Source of the DNA: Cydia pomonella
Lineage: Eukaryota > Arthropoda > Insecta > Lepidoptera > Tortricidae
NCBI RefSeq assembly: GCF_033807575.1
Contig: NC_084704.1
Span: 32,031,968-32,095,967 of the forward strand
DNA: 64,000 nt
Direction: 5' to 3'
Below are positions 1 through 11,053 of the stretch, piece after piece. The notes below the pieces were generated by a model. That model saw only the letters and a list, made by a program, of their open reading frames with translations. It ran no database searches and was not told where the DNA came from. The position numbers were made by a program, and so were the translations under genes. Numbering within the stretch: position 1 is the stretch's first letter; every line of letters starts with the position of its first letter.

Positions 1-226
1 AGCAAAAAAAATGTATGTTACAACAATGTGTTATTATAAGGCTTAATAGGTTACATCGCTTGTCATTAAAATGTTTCTGATGAATGGTAACATTATTAAA
101 AAAAAAAATTGAGTCCTTCTAGCGGTGTAGTTTGCAGTCTGCAAACATGTTTACTTGACAATAAACAACTCTCTGTTCTTATTCTTAGTGACATTAATGT
201 TCATTGTAATAATTTTATAAACTTCT

Positions 227-336
227 TAGCACGGTCGCATTTTCATCACTTGTCACTATGCCTGTCACGTTCTGACAAGTATATAAGTGCGAAAGTGACA
301 GGCATAGTGACAAGTGATAAAAATGCAACCGTGCTA
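227..336. repeat. MITE A, near-perfect hairpin
   Basis: Two arms of about 42 bp (TAGCACGGTCGCATTTTCAT and its mirror ending CAACCGTGCTA) flank a spacer of about 25 bp. A related copy is in Piwi intron 3. The short ORF that runs through it is not a gene. Confidence 0.75.
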
Positions 337-540
337 CAGCCGCAGGTAAAGTATAAGTGAATATGATAGTTTGGCGGCAAACTACTCGTATATGTACATC
401 AATGAAACTTTGTTTATAACTTTATCTTGGCACAAGAAATGAGGATTTGCAGAACCTACCCAAATTTAGGGGTCCTACCCCCTTTCCGGGGAGTATTGGC
501 AGGGGGTTAATTTAACATCGTGCTTTAATTTTTTTTATAC

Positions 541-705
541 TACGCCGGTGGCAAACAAGCATGCGGCCCGCCTGATGATAAGCAGTCTCCGTAGCCTATG
601 TACGCCTGCAATTCCAGAGGAGTTAAATGCGCGTTGCCGACCCTAACCCCTCCCCCTCTCGTTGAGCTCTGGCAACCTTACTGACCGGCAGGAACACAAC
701 ACTAC
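541..705 (-). repeat. LINE-type 3' end fragment
   Basis: Contains GCCCGCCTGATGATAAGCAG, CCAGAGGAGTTAAATGCGCG and CTTACTGACCGGCAGGAACA. It is flanked on the left by a T-run that would be the A-tail on the minus strand. An inverted relative occurs at 28211-28385. Confidence 0.55.
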
Positions 706-804
706 AAAAACAAAGAATGTACTTTTAATTACACAACTCATTCAATTATGTCATGAGCGCGAATATTTGTTCTCGAGTCATAGGTATTTTCTACGTAAAG
801 AAGT

Positions 805-935
805 ATGTATATATTATATATCTATATCCTTGTCTAAGTAAGTAAGTACCCATAATACAAGCCTTATTGAGCTTACTGTAGGACTTATAATTAGTCAATT
901 TGTGTAATACTCGTAATGTCCTATAAAGTCCTATG
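805..935 (+). repeat. 3' part of a lepidopteran SINE-like repeat
   Basis: The block ACAAGCCTTATTGAGCTTAC..AGTCAATTTGTGTAATA..ATGTCCTATAAAGTCC is a common 3' module of tRNA-derived repeats in Lepidoptera (recognition from knowledge). Its final part recurs near 39760-39790. Confidence 0.5.
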
Positions 936-997
936 TTATTTATACAACTAAAACATATGCATATATATAATAGGCCTTTTCATCTGTGTGAGATGTT

Positions 998-1231
998 TTA
1001 AGCAGCATCCTGGTAACGACACTTGCGTTCGTGGCTGTATAGCCCTATGCGAGAGAGGATCCCACGTCCACACACGCGGCAGGTGTATGCTTGCCCAGGT
1101 GGGCGAGGGTTGGAGGCCTGCTCGTGGCGCCTCATACGTTTCTCTCTTAAAGAGGTAAACCAGGCATCGTCGTGTTTGGCTTGACCATCGTGAATAGCAC
1201 GACGCCATACGCATATGCATAATACATACAT
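998..1231 (-). pseudogene. C-terminal fragment of a LINE ORF2 with terminal zinc knuckle
   Basis: A 77-residue stretch with WRRAIHDGQAKHDDAWFTSL and, near its end, CRVCGRGILSRIGLYSHERKC. The Cys-x2-Cys...His-x3-Cys finger with GLYSH is typical of the tail of endonuclease/reverse-transcriptase LINE proteins. Nothing of RT itself is present, so this is a 5'-truncated remnant. Confidence 0.6.
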
Positions 1232-2811
1232 ATATAGGTATATATTATAAAAATCGTATCATCATGATCGGTCGTATGCATCTAAATTACTTTTCTAGCA
1301 TTATGCTTAAATTATTTATAATGTGTTTTTAGGTATTTATTACTGATGTTTTGATATATTTAAATTAATTTACATAAATCAAACCAAATGGGCTGTATCC
1401 CAATTTACAAATATGTTTAGTGATACAATCTTACAATTTAAAATATATATGTATATACCAAGTAATAAAGTTTAATTTTATTCAGTAACAAGAATCATCT
1501 ACCCCACAAATGATAATAAGGCAATGACTAAAGTGGATAAATAAAAAAATAGAAATAATGACCTAAGTATTTGTTTATTGAACAACTTACCAGTGCCAAT
1601 TGTTCTTCAAAAATGTACACCTTACACTTAAATATCATAGACACCGATATTACTGAAGATATGTTAATGTTTAGTTACCTAATTTTACAACATTAACTAA
1701 CAATACTTATGAATAGATATGTGATTTGTTGATATGTTTTGTATTGATATTCTTTAGAGTGGTTGTTGTATTATATACAATTACTCTAATTCAATACGTG
1801 AACATTTAATCTAATGATATATTTTATGAAATGTATTTTCTATAGCTATATCATTCACTAAGCCATCCGGGAGGCATCACTCTTAAGGAATTTTTATTCA
1901 CTATTAGTTTTTTTTTTTTTTTATAGCAGGTACTTGTTTATACTACGTTTGTTATGAACTTCTATTAGATTAGTTATCTTTGTATTTTTTCGAACTTTAT
2001 AAGCTTTCAAACATTTTTTATATTCTCAGTTACTTCACTTTACATGTTTCAATGCTTTGTTGGCGTTTTAAATATATATTTTTAATTTAAATAAGACTTG
2101 AAATATTTATCTGTTTCTAAAATATTTTGCCAGTAATACTTTTATAATTGTAAAACAAAGCGTTCGGGTTGAAAGCTATAGTGTTATTTGTTGTTTACCG
2201 CGTGTTAGTCCGGTTGGTTACAACCCTTAAGAGTGATGCGCCCCCGGCGCGCACCACGTGACTGCCGCGCTCAACTTTTCTGTTTACATCCTCTTCCCCC
2301 TCCCCCCACCATCGCCACAGCACCCCCGCGCGCCGGGAAACTCACTATGCTAATATTTTACAATAGTTCTAAGCGGACACGGGTTTTAGAGCACGGATTA
2401 TGTTTTAAAGTGAGGATGAAGTTTAAATCCGTCTAGCGACCGGTTTGAAATAAAATTTATGTTAATGACGTTATAGCGAGAAGGGATTAATAGACAAATG
2501 ATAAGTATACAGACACTTAAAATCACATTTAACGTTTTCAGTAACGACGGTTTTGTGATAAGTATTTTTTTAAATCATTGTTTTAAAAACAGTTAAAATG
2601 TCACGAAATCAAAACATTTCATTTTTGTCACTTATTAAAATAACTATTTTAGTTATTAGTTACACATAAATGAAATGAATAAAACTTACTAAAATAATAA
2701 TAAAACGAAAAGTGAGATTTTAATTTTTATAATTACTTTATAATAAAGCTACACTTAAAATGAAACGCTTTTAAACATCGTTGTCTTCTAACTCTAAGGG
2801 CGAGAGCGTTA
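1232..2811. other. AT-rich stretch without recognisable gene
   Basis: No ORF with protein-like features. It includes a pair of perfect 15-bp inverted repeats (GCATCACTCTTAAGG, 1874-1888 and 2225-2239) enclosing an AT-rich core, and a GC-rich patch at 2238-2340. Confidence 0.5.
1874..2239. repeat. Possible MITE bounded by 15-bp inverted repeats
   Basis: GCATCACTCTTAAGG at the left and its exact complement at the right enclose 336 bp of AT-rich sequence. No target duplication is visible. Confidence 0.4.
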
Positions 2812-2881
2812 GCCAGGACTCGAATCCACAACTTCAGCTTTGAAAGTCGCACGCCTAATCCACTTAGCTACAAGACCTTTT
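2812..2881 (-). repeat. tRNA-like fragment (SINE head or tRNA pseudogene)
   Basis: On the minus strand TAGCTAAGTGGATTAGGC resembles an A box and GGATTCGAGTCCTGG a B box. The acceptor ends do not pair and the anticodon stem is poor, so I do not call a functional tRNA. Confidence 0.5.
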
Positions 2882-4222
2882 TGTTTATTTCACTTCAACA
2901 GAACCTTAACAATAACTACAAAAAGTGGATAAACAAGCCTCCTTACGCCTGCCGCGTTGCCACGGCAACGCTGTAGTTGGACTGGAAACCACGATAAGCA
3001 GCTTTGCTCTGAGAATACGTCTGGGGGCGCAGATTTATATGATAAAAGAACAAAATAATGATGCAATATTACGGCGTTTACTATTATATAAATAAGTCGG
3101 TCATAGATGAAGACAGTTGTTTGAAATAAACCAAAAAATAAACGTGTAATATTTTGCCATATGATTTTTTTTATTAACTTTGTAAAGTGTAAAATTTAGT
3201 AAGGTGAATATAGGGAAGACCGTCTATCAGGTAATATTGCCATCTGTGTCCGCCCCACGTGACCACCGCCATACAAGAGGCGGGCACAGATGAGAATTAT
3301 TTGTATGTAGCGCCTATTCCTATCTGTGCCCGGCGGGGACAGATGGGAATACACCGTTTGTATACATAAAGTGGAGAACAATAGAAATTGCAAATAATGT
3401 CAACAAATATGACCGATTTGTTAGTATTTGACATACACAGTGGTTTTGTTTTATTTCCGTTAATTTCAAGGGTGCATCCCTGAGCTTAAATTAAGTAACT
3501 TTCTCAAAGACACCGGTTTCTAATTAAGTCCATTTCGGAGATAATCAATAATTATTTTTTATTTTATAAGGCGTGTACACTTGCCTTGCGAGTTAATACA
3601 TTTGCTACTAAACGTAAGTATTATCTCGAACAATCGATGTTCGAAATGACATTAATAGGTATGTCACAGTTTTCAATTGTTTGGTTGAGTTAAATGTAAG
3701 CCCCGAGTTACAACAACACTAAGTATATATATGCAAAATTGAGGTAATTACTTTTAATAAAAACAAAAATAACGAATAAATAATTTTTTTATTTTATTAA
3801 GTATGTCATTTAGTTTCTTTAAACGTACTTACCGATACCCCAAAGTTAACGGAATTCAATAATAACACGGTGTATAACCTAAAATTCATACGAAGGTTAA
3901 TTTTTTTCACTGAAATATTATATAACTAATAAATGCTGTTAATAAAATATTAAAGTATAATTATAAACTGTTGATAAGGTTATGATTATCCTTAAAAAGT
4001 GCGAGATTACAAAGTAATGAAGGTGAGTTTTTTTACATTTATATTTGCAATTTCTATTGAACTTCACTTTAATTTAAGTAGGTTGGTAAAGCAGGAGCGA
4101 AGCTCTTCCTTTATGATATGAGTGACGTATGTACGTATCCAAATACGAAAGATCTTGCCTTATGACGGTGATCCCAACCAAAACATTCATAATTATGCCG
4201 ATATCCCCATAGCCATCTAAGT
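2882..4222. other. No gene; contains a CACAGATGGGAA palindromic repeat
   Basis: AT-rich. At 3240-3355 GC-rich blocks CGGGCACAGATGAGAATTAT and CTGTGCCCGGCGGGGACAGA appear, related to the hairpin at 20131-20176. The rest shows nothing I can name. Confidence 0.45.
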
Positions 4223-4223
4223 T

Positions 4224-4521
4224 ATCTTCCTCGCGTTGTCCCGGCATTTTGCCACAGCTCATGGGAACGTGGGGTGCGCTTGGCAACTAATCCCAAGAAT
4301 TGGCGTAGGCACTAGTTTTTACGAAAGCGGCTGCCATCTGACCTTCCAACCCATACAAGTTCGGTTTCCTCACGATGTTTTCCTTCACCGAAAAGCGACT
4401 GGTATCAAATGATTTTTTTTACATAAGTTCTGAAAAACTAATTGGTAGGTACGGGCCGGGGTTTGAACCCGCGACCTCCGGATTGCATATGAAGTGCTCT
4501 TACCGCTAGGCCACCAGCGCT
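4224..4521 (-). repeat. tRNA-derived SINE
   Basis: Read on the minus strand, it opens AAGCGCTGGTGGCCTAGCGG (A box) and has CGCGGGTTCAAACCCCGGCC (B box). A body follows with CTTTTCGGTGAAGGAAAACA and GGTTGGAAGGTCAGATGGCA. It ends near CCGGGACAACGCG. A second, more diverged copy is at 9316-9628. RNA polymerase III-type promoter boxes are intact here. Confidence 0.8.
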
Positions 4522-5448
4522 TATCCGATATGCCCACACTTATTACTTATGCACAATACATTAAATAAAGTGTTTACTTACCCGTTATTCATGTACACTT
4601 TGCACACGAACTTAGGGGATTTGCTCCGACTCCGACGTATGAAATCGCACAAAAATAAGTCACTATATCACAGGCACCAAAACGTGAAAAACTAACCATA
4701 ATTAATTATTGAACCTACTCGAACAGCTCACGGAAAACTACGAGTATCTTATTTTAGATAAGTGAACACATTGAGACCAATATAGATATTGTTTATACAC
4801 ATAACGAAGATATACTGACTGTGGGTCCATCGTTAAGGGCACAAACATTATGTACAGGGTTAATACAATTTATTTCCAAGGAGATTATTGAACATATTGT
4901 TGAATTATTTAGTAAAAAAAATACAAATTCTCTTAGTTTCTTGATGTAAACTTCAAGAAATTACAGCATCATAATTTGACAGTATTTGTCAATATAAGAA
5001 TAAATTAGATGACAAATAGGTTGTCGTTGAGATTCAAGATGGCGAAGACGTCTCGAGAATATTTTTTTTTTGTGTTTCGCTCATTAATGTTAATGATAGC
5101 TTATTATGCAGTGAGCTAACGTGGAAGTATGCAGCTAATGAAAAACTACTTAATCTTGAAACGCGTTTAACCATGTTTTAATCAACACCCGGCAATCCAT
5201 CGTGGCTTTTAGTAAAGTCCAGCTATCTTTTTACTAAAAGCAACTACCGAACAACGTCATGCTCTACGAGCACTTTCAATGTTACTACTGAATAACGAAC
5301 TTGACATTGGCAAAATCATCATAGATTTGATGGAGGCCATATTTTAAAAGAAGATGATGATGACTAATAATTGACATACGTTAAAAATCATGATATATCG
5401 TCTTATAATCCATTGAGTTATTATTGCTACAGAGAAACCATACGAAAC

Positions 5449-5546
5449 AATGAAATTGTCGCAATCGCAACCTGTACCACGCGACCAAAACGTCGTAACC
5501 GCCGTAAAATTCTTGGCGCTTACGCGTTTAGGTCGCGAGATTCATG
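5449..5546. repeat. Second copy of the repeat found upstream of Piwi
   Basis: Inverted relative to the 49470-49580 copy. Shared landmarks are CTGTACCACGCGACCAAAAC, TAAAATTC, TTACGCGTTTA and TCGCGAGATTC in the same order. Confidence 0.65.
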
Positions 5547-5565
5547 CTCCGCTTCTATAGTTTGT

Positions 5566-6105
5566 TTTTTTTTTTTTATGGTAGAGGAGGCAAACGAGCA
5601 GACGGATCACCTGATGGTAAACGATTACCGCCGCCCATGGACACCTGCAACACCAGAGGGGTTGTAAGTGCGTTGCCGGCCTTTAAGATGGGAGTACGCT
5701 CTTTTCTTGAAGGTTTGAAGGTCGTATCGGTCCGGAAATACCGCAGGCAACAGTTCATTCCACAGTTTAGCTGTGCGAGGCAGGAAGTTCCTGGAAAAAC
5801 GCACAGTTGAGGACTGCCAACCATCTAAGTGGTGAGGATGGAAATGTTGTCGCGTAGGGCGATGGCGAAATGAAGCGGCAGGGATTAATCCGAACAATTC
5901 CTCGGAGCACTCCCCGTTGTACATGCGATAGAAAATGCAGAGCGAGGCCACATCTCTACGCAGCGCCAAGGAGTCAAGCCGATCCGAAATGCACTGGCAG
6001 TCGACAATTCGAGTCGCTCTTCGTTGGATGCGGTCCAGAGGGAGAAGCTGGTACTGGGGTGCCCCTGCCCATAGATGAGAACAGTATTCCATGTGCGGGC
6101 ATTGT
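5566..6105 (-). pseudogene. 5'-truncated LINE: C-terminus of a CR1/Jockey-like ORF2 plus short 3' end
   Basis: The minus-strand frame at 6092-5625 reads MEYCSHLWAGAPQYQLLPLD, then IQRRATRIV, SLALRRDVASLCIFYRMYNG and FSRNFLPRTAKLWNELLP. This is the hallmark C-terminal region after the RT domain of CR1/Jockey-group LINEs. It ends with a poly-A run (T-run on + near 5566-5578). The 5' break lies near 6105. The RT and endonuclease parts are missing. Confidence 0.8.
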
Positions 6106-6350
6106 TGTCAAAACAACACAACTCATGGCGCAAAATACTTATTCTCTGTGCCAGTTCTATACGTACTAATAATCGTATAATGTTATAATCATTACCACTC
6201 ATGATATATGGGCCTCTACAAACGTCACCGATAATCGCTGCGATTTGCTATTCATTGCGGCATTTGATCGATAGATAGAAGTCATTGATCCTACATAGTC
6301 GGCATTTATCTAAAATCGCATGCCATTTGTTGCAAGGTCTGTAGAAGTCT

Positions 6351-6456
6351 TATAGTTCGTGTCATCCACGATGACGCTCAGATTTGTCAAATCTAACCTT
6401 TAATAAAATGACATTACGAGTCAAGGCACGCGTCTTCCTGAATGACACGATCTATA
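6351..6456. repeat. MITE B, copy 1
   Basis: About 105 bp with ends TATAGTTCGTGTCATC and GAATGACACGATCTATA. It contains TCAAATCTAACCTTTAATAA. Copy 2 lies inverted at 26526-26633. Confidence 0.7.
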
Positions 6457-6751
6457 CAGTGTGTATTTTTGATATCCTCAAACTTAAACTAGACGTAGGT
6501 TTTAATGCTATAAAACAATTCTGAAAGATTTTTTTAGTTTAGTCTTCACTACCAGAGCATAATTAATTTTTGTTTTTTTTCGAGCGGCAATGTATTTCGT
6601 ACATCATGATCACTTGTGACAGTTGTGACGTCGCGTCATTAATGAGACGTTTTGAGTTAAAACAAACATTGCTTGCTGAATTATTTTGTATGAAAAAATA
6701 AAAGTCGTCCATATTTCATAAAACCTATGAAAGTGTGTTAATTACAGCCTA

Positions 6752-7187
6752 AACTAACTGCCCTTTGATTATGTGTTCGTATCAAAAATACACGGTGTAC
6801 GCTGTATACGACGACCGGTCTGGCCTAGTGGGTATATTACATACTTATATACATAGGAAACACCCATGACTCAGGAACAAATATCTGTATTCATCACACA
6901 ATTAAATACCCTTAACGGGATTAGAACACGGGTCATCCTGCTTCGTTGGATGCAGCAGGCTGCTGCGTAACTAACTGCCCTTTGATTATGTGTTCGTATC
7001 AAAAATACACGGTGTATACGACGACCGGTCTGGCCTAGTGGGTATATTACATACTTATATACATAGGAAACACCCATGACTCAGGAACAAATATCTGTAT
7101 TCATCACACAATTAAATACCCTTAACGGGATTAGAAGACGGGTCATCCTGCTTCGTAGGATGCAGCAGGCTCGTGCGTAGCTAGCCA
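6752..7187 (-). repeat. Tandem duplication of a 218-bp SINE-like unit
   Basis: Two nearly identical copies (6752-6969, 6970-7187) start CTAACTGCCCTTTGATTATG and contain ACGACCGGTCTGGCCTAGTG and CATGACTCAGGAACAAATAT. On the minus strand they carry modules of a lepidopteran tRNA-derived SINE in a rearranged order. The copies differ by an 8-bp indel (GTACGCTGTATACG against GTATACG), so the duplication is recent. Confidence 0.75.
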
Positions 7188-7442
7188 GCTAGGAGGTGGT
7201 TAATAGTATAAAACATTAAAGGAAGTCAATAATAATTATGGTTTATGTTGACCGAGTTGATCTTACCCTTAAGATATGAATATGACGCATGATAAAACGC
7301 ATTGCGAATGTCATATTATGTCATATAAACATTATCTATCTCTGTCATTGCCTCTGACTGTGAACTCACGATAACACACGTGAATAAGCATGTATGATTT
7401 ACAATTATAGATAATAATTAAGTATTTTAGCTAATACTTACT

Positions 7443-7605
7443 GTCGCCTGCGGTATTTTCGGACCAATACGCCCTTCAAACATTTAAGAAAAGAGCGTAC
7501 TCCCATCTTTATGGCTGGCAACGCACTTATAGCCCCTCTGGTGTTGCGGGTGTCCATGGGCGGCGGTAATCGCTTACCATTAATTTGCTCGTTTGCCTCC
7601 TATAT
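7443..7605 (+). repeat. 3' terminal fragment of the same LINE family, opposite strand
   Basis: Matches the last 160 bp of the 5566-6105 element in inverse orientation: CTTCAAACATTTAAGAAAAG, GCGTACTCCCATCTTTATGG, GGTGTTGCGGGTGTCCATGG. An indel breaks the reading frame. Confidence 0.7.
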
Positions 7606-8176
7606 CATAAAAATTAAAAAACCGCTGATTGTCTACAGGGCGTTTTTGTCAGGTTAGGCATCGAAGAATGTAAATAATTTTTCCACATAATGGCATGTAA
7701 AATTATTTAAATCTACATGAGTTGCGAAAACTTTTCGCATGTGTATTGTACAACGTTATACAGTACATATGGCCCTTTAAATTTTCGATATACGCACGTA
7801 TAGTGCTAGTTACCGCTCTAGTAGAACGTAGTGATTATATGCTCTTTGCGCTCTAGGGCGGTAAATTATCATCATATGTACTGTAAAAATAACAGTAAAA
7901 ATAAGGCTTAGCAACGAAACATTGTTGACTTTCATGTCACTGTCAGAGTAAAACCAACTGTTTTAAATTTTAATCAATGGTTTTACTGAGTGATTATACA
8001 TGTGTTATACATATAATACTTTATTTTATTGTGACACATCCTATTAGACTCCATATCCTAATACGCTGCGAGTTGGGTACTGACTTACGTAAAGTCTTTT
8101 ATGAAATCCATTTAAACAGGTTAAAAAATATTCTTACTTTACAAGTTATTTTGTTCTATGAAGGTTAAATAACGTA

Positions 8177-8613
8177 TTGGCGTACTGCATATCTGCCTGG
8201 GGTGGTTCCGCTAAGAGTCGATTTATTGATCTTGAACGTGCACAGAGGGCGCTAGTGAAGGTCATGTATTTCAAAAAATTAAGATACTCGACGGAGAAAC
8301 TATACCAGATTAGCGACCTCTTATCAGTCAGAAAACTCTATATTGTGCAGACTATACTAAAGAAACACAAGACCCTTACCTACAATCCTAACTACAACAC
8401 AAAACGAACTATAACGAATGTAGCGAGATCTTCTCATAATAGAACCACCTTTGCGAATTCACAACTCAATGCAAAATCCGCTCACATATATAATAAAATC
8501 AATAAAATCCTAAACATTTAACCTAAACAGTCCCAGGAATGTAAGTCCACCGTAATCAAATGGCTCACAAATAAAACATATGAGGAAACAGAATGGCTAT
8601 TACGATGAGTACC

Positions 8614-8648
<35 letters not shown>

Positions 8649-8664
8649 CACACACACACACACA

Positions 8665-8748
<84 letters not shown>

Positions 8749-9058
8749 GTCAAGCTTACTGGAAATTAAATTAAATTAAATTAAATTAAATTTATTTATT
8801 TTAATATACTTTATGTCGTTCTTGTATCGTTCATAATTAATGTATAGCTTGTTAGTAGTATATTTTGTTTGTAAATTGTAAATAGTATTTATAGGTAGTA
8901 AATTTTGTAAATAGTACAGATCTTAGTATTAGTTATTAATTAATCACGGAAGAGCGGTGCCTCCCAACACAGGCAATATTGCTTACCGGGAGACACCATC
9001 CCCTAAATTATATAAACTGTATTTAATGAAATAAAGAATTTTGTATTTTGTATTTGTA
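8177..9058 (+). pseudogene. 5'-truncated LINE: ORF2 C-terminus, 3' UTR and TTTGTAT tail
   Basis: The ORF at 8177-8521 reads YCISAWGGSAKSRFIDLERA, then YSTEKLYQISDLLSVRKLYI and ends LNAKSAHIYNKINKILNI. It is the post-RT region of a CR1/Daphne-like LINE, a different family from 5566-6105. The 3' UTR has absorbed a long CA microsatellite and ends with AATAAAG and a TTTTGTATTTTGTATTTG tail, the kind of short tandem tail such LINEs use instead of poly-A. Confidence 0.7.
8616..8746. repeat. (CA)n microsatellite, about 130 bp
   Basis: Almost pure CA dinucleotides with two interruptions (ACAACA and ACATAC), followed after 15 bp by five AAATT repeats (8763-8790). The apparent ORFs here are only repeat translation. 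Confidence 0.97.
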
Positions 9059-9315
9059 ATAACTCATAATAATTTCCTAAAGGGAAATCCGTTTGTATAG
9101 CCATAAACGCAGCGATTACTAAGCGCAATATTTGAATGTCGTAAAGATGAATAAAGATAGCAGGGAACGTGTCACCTAATGGACTATACCGACGTCAGCC
9201 CTGTAATTATTACTCGCACACCACGTAACTAGTGAGCTGAGCTCTGTGAGCTGTATGTAGCCCTCGCGGATCCCCATGGCACCGCCATATTGAAAAAATC
9301 CAAAAAATTAATCAT

Positions 9316-9628
9316 CATCTTCTTCGCGTTGTCCCGGCATTTTGCCACGGCTCATGGGCGCCTGGGGTCCGCTTGGCAACTAATCCCAAGAATTTGCGTA
9401 GGCCTAGCTTTTACGAAAGCGACTACCACCCGACCTTCCAACCCAGAGGGTAAACTAGGCCTTATTGGGATTTATCCGGTTTCCTCACGATATTTTATTT
9501 CTCCAAAAAACAACTTGTAAATATCAAAATAATATTTCGTACATAAGTTCCGAAAAGCTCATTGGTGCGAATAGGAGGAGGAGTAGGATTGCAAGTCACA
9601 CGCTTTTACCGATAGGCTACCAGCGCTT
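9316..9628 (-). repeat. tRNA-derived SINE, diverged copy
   Basis: Same order of blocks as 4224-4521 (CGCGTTGTCCCGGCATTTTG, GGCAACTAATCCCAAGAAT, CGACCTTCCAACCC, AAGTTCCGAAAAGCTCATTG, CTACCAGCGCTT). The B box is damaged in this copy. Confidence 0.75.
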
Positions 9629-10294
9629 CCAAAAAAATCCAAAAATTGAATGCCATTTTGCCCAAGCTGAAAGAGAGAACTTCGCTTTCGCTCGATTAAA
9701 TATCGGAATGTTTTGTTATTATATGTTGATATTACCAAAATGTTAGATCTTCAACGCTATAACACAGAATAAGTAATAGTATTATCGCTATAGTCATAGC
9801 CTGGTTTCAGTTTGGGCTGGAAAATTCCACGTGGACAACTGTCAGTTTTGTTCCTCTGATATCGTTAATTTGTCAGATCTGCAGCTGTCACTCCCGACAG
9901 TGTCTGTAAACCTTCAACCGAGTTACCCTTTCAGGTGCCATTGGTTCCCTGAGTCCCCTGAGAAGTCGATGTATCTTTTCTAAAAAGACCTAACCGTTTT
10001 AAAATATAAATTTAATTCAAAGGATACCTACCTACCTAGTGAGCCACCGAGTATCAACTTAAAACCAAACAGTATGGATATGATTGTCACCAATATCGAC
10101 TTGCCAGAGTTATAAGCTTATAAGGGTCAAAAACTTCCCAGGAAATATTTCCTGTGCACATTACAAAAGTTTTTGAATTGAGTATGTTTTACCAACATTT
10201 TAAGAGCAGAATATCTCTCACAAAGCGTTCGTCAAAGGACAGCGTCGCCAACAAGAAAATTAGGTGTAACCTATGCTTATACAAAAAAAAATAC

Positions 10295-10615
10295 TATGAT
10301 AAGTTTTTGGCAATAAAATCATTTTTGGTACAAGCTTTTATCGCTGCCTGTACTTTTCTTTCCACGGGCAACTAATACTCATCGAGCCAATTCTAAAAAC
10401 CCCAAACACAATTAGGTTGCGTTGTTTTATCACAGAGTTGCTATGTCCACCTCTTGTCTCCATCATCAGATCGATGGTACCATAATATTGCATTGTCACC
10501 CGACTTACATACGTATGCAAATTTTCAGCTCAATCGGAAACCGGGAAGTGGATCAAATATAACTTGCAAGATTTGATTACAGCCAACGGGACAGGTGAAA
10601 CTAAATAAAAGCTTC
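10295..10615 (+). repeat. Dispersed repeat D, copy 1
   Basis: About 320 bp: TTGGTACAAGCTTTTATCGC, CTTTCCACGGGCAACTAATA, ACACAATTAGGTTGCGTTGT, GCATTGTCACCCGACTTACA, TATGCAAATTTTCAGCTCAA. Four other copies are in the window. There are no long terminal repeats and no ORF, so the class is uncertain. Confidence 0.8.
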
Positions 10616-10642
10616 TAAAAACAAAAACTTCACTTTTAATAC

Positions 10643-10713
10643 TGACATATCTAATCTATATCGTATCTTTAGGAAATTTTTAGCGTACCTTAAAATTCGA
10701 ATCAGGCTGTGAG
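10643..10713. repeat. MITE C, half copy
   Basis: TGACATATCTAATC..TATCGTATCTTTAGG..AAAATTCGAATCAGGC matches the right half of 13164-13356. Confidence 0.6.
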
Positions 10714-10789
10714 TCTCTTTCAATCGCGCGATGTTAAGCCTGATGCTCTGTCAAGTAGATAACAGCATCATACATCCACAGGTTTGTAC

Positions 10790-11053
10790 GGCCCGGCGCT
10801 CACTATCGGCATAGCACGGCAAGGGATCCTTCGACATATTACCGAGGCATCCTCAAGCATACCAAGGAGTCCTCAGGTATGGCAAGGTGTCTTAAACATG
10901 CCGAGGCGTTCAGCATTTCTGGATACCTTGGTATTCCTGAGAACGCCCTAGAATGCCTCGGCATTCCCAAGCAAACCACAGCATGCCTGAGGACGCCTCG
11001 ACAATATACCGAAGGATCCCTTGCCGTGCGATGCCGATAGTAGGCGCCGGGCC
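10790..11053. repeat. Large GC-rich foldback with internal short repeats
   Basis: Terminal arms GGCCCGGCGCTCACTATCGG and ATAGCACGGCAAGGGATCC are mirrored at the right end with few mismatches (about 45 bp). Inside are degenerate copies of a CCGAGGCATCC / CCTGAGG motif in both orientations, spaced roughly 20-25 bp. No target duplication found. Confidence 0.75.

Noticed and set aside
4440..4521. Functional tRNA gene
   Set aside because: A and B boxes are good, but the sequence continues into a SINE body shared with 9316-9628 and the acceptor stem does not pair.
8518..8774. Overlapping ORFs of Cys-Val or Thr-His repeats
   Set aside because: They are translations of the (CA)n microsatellite.
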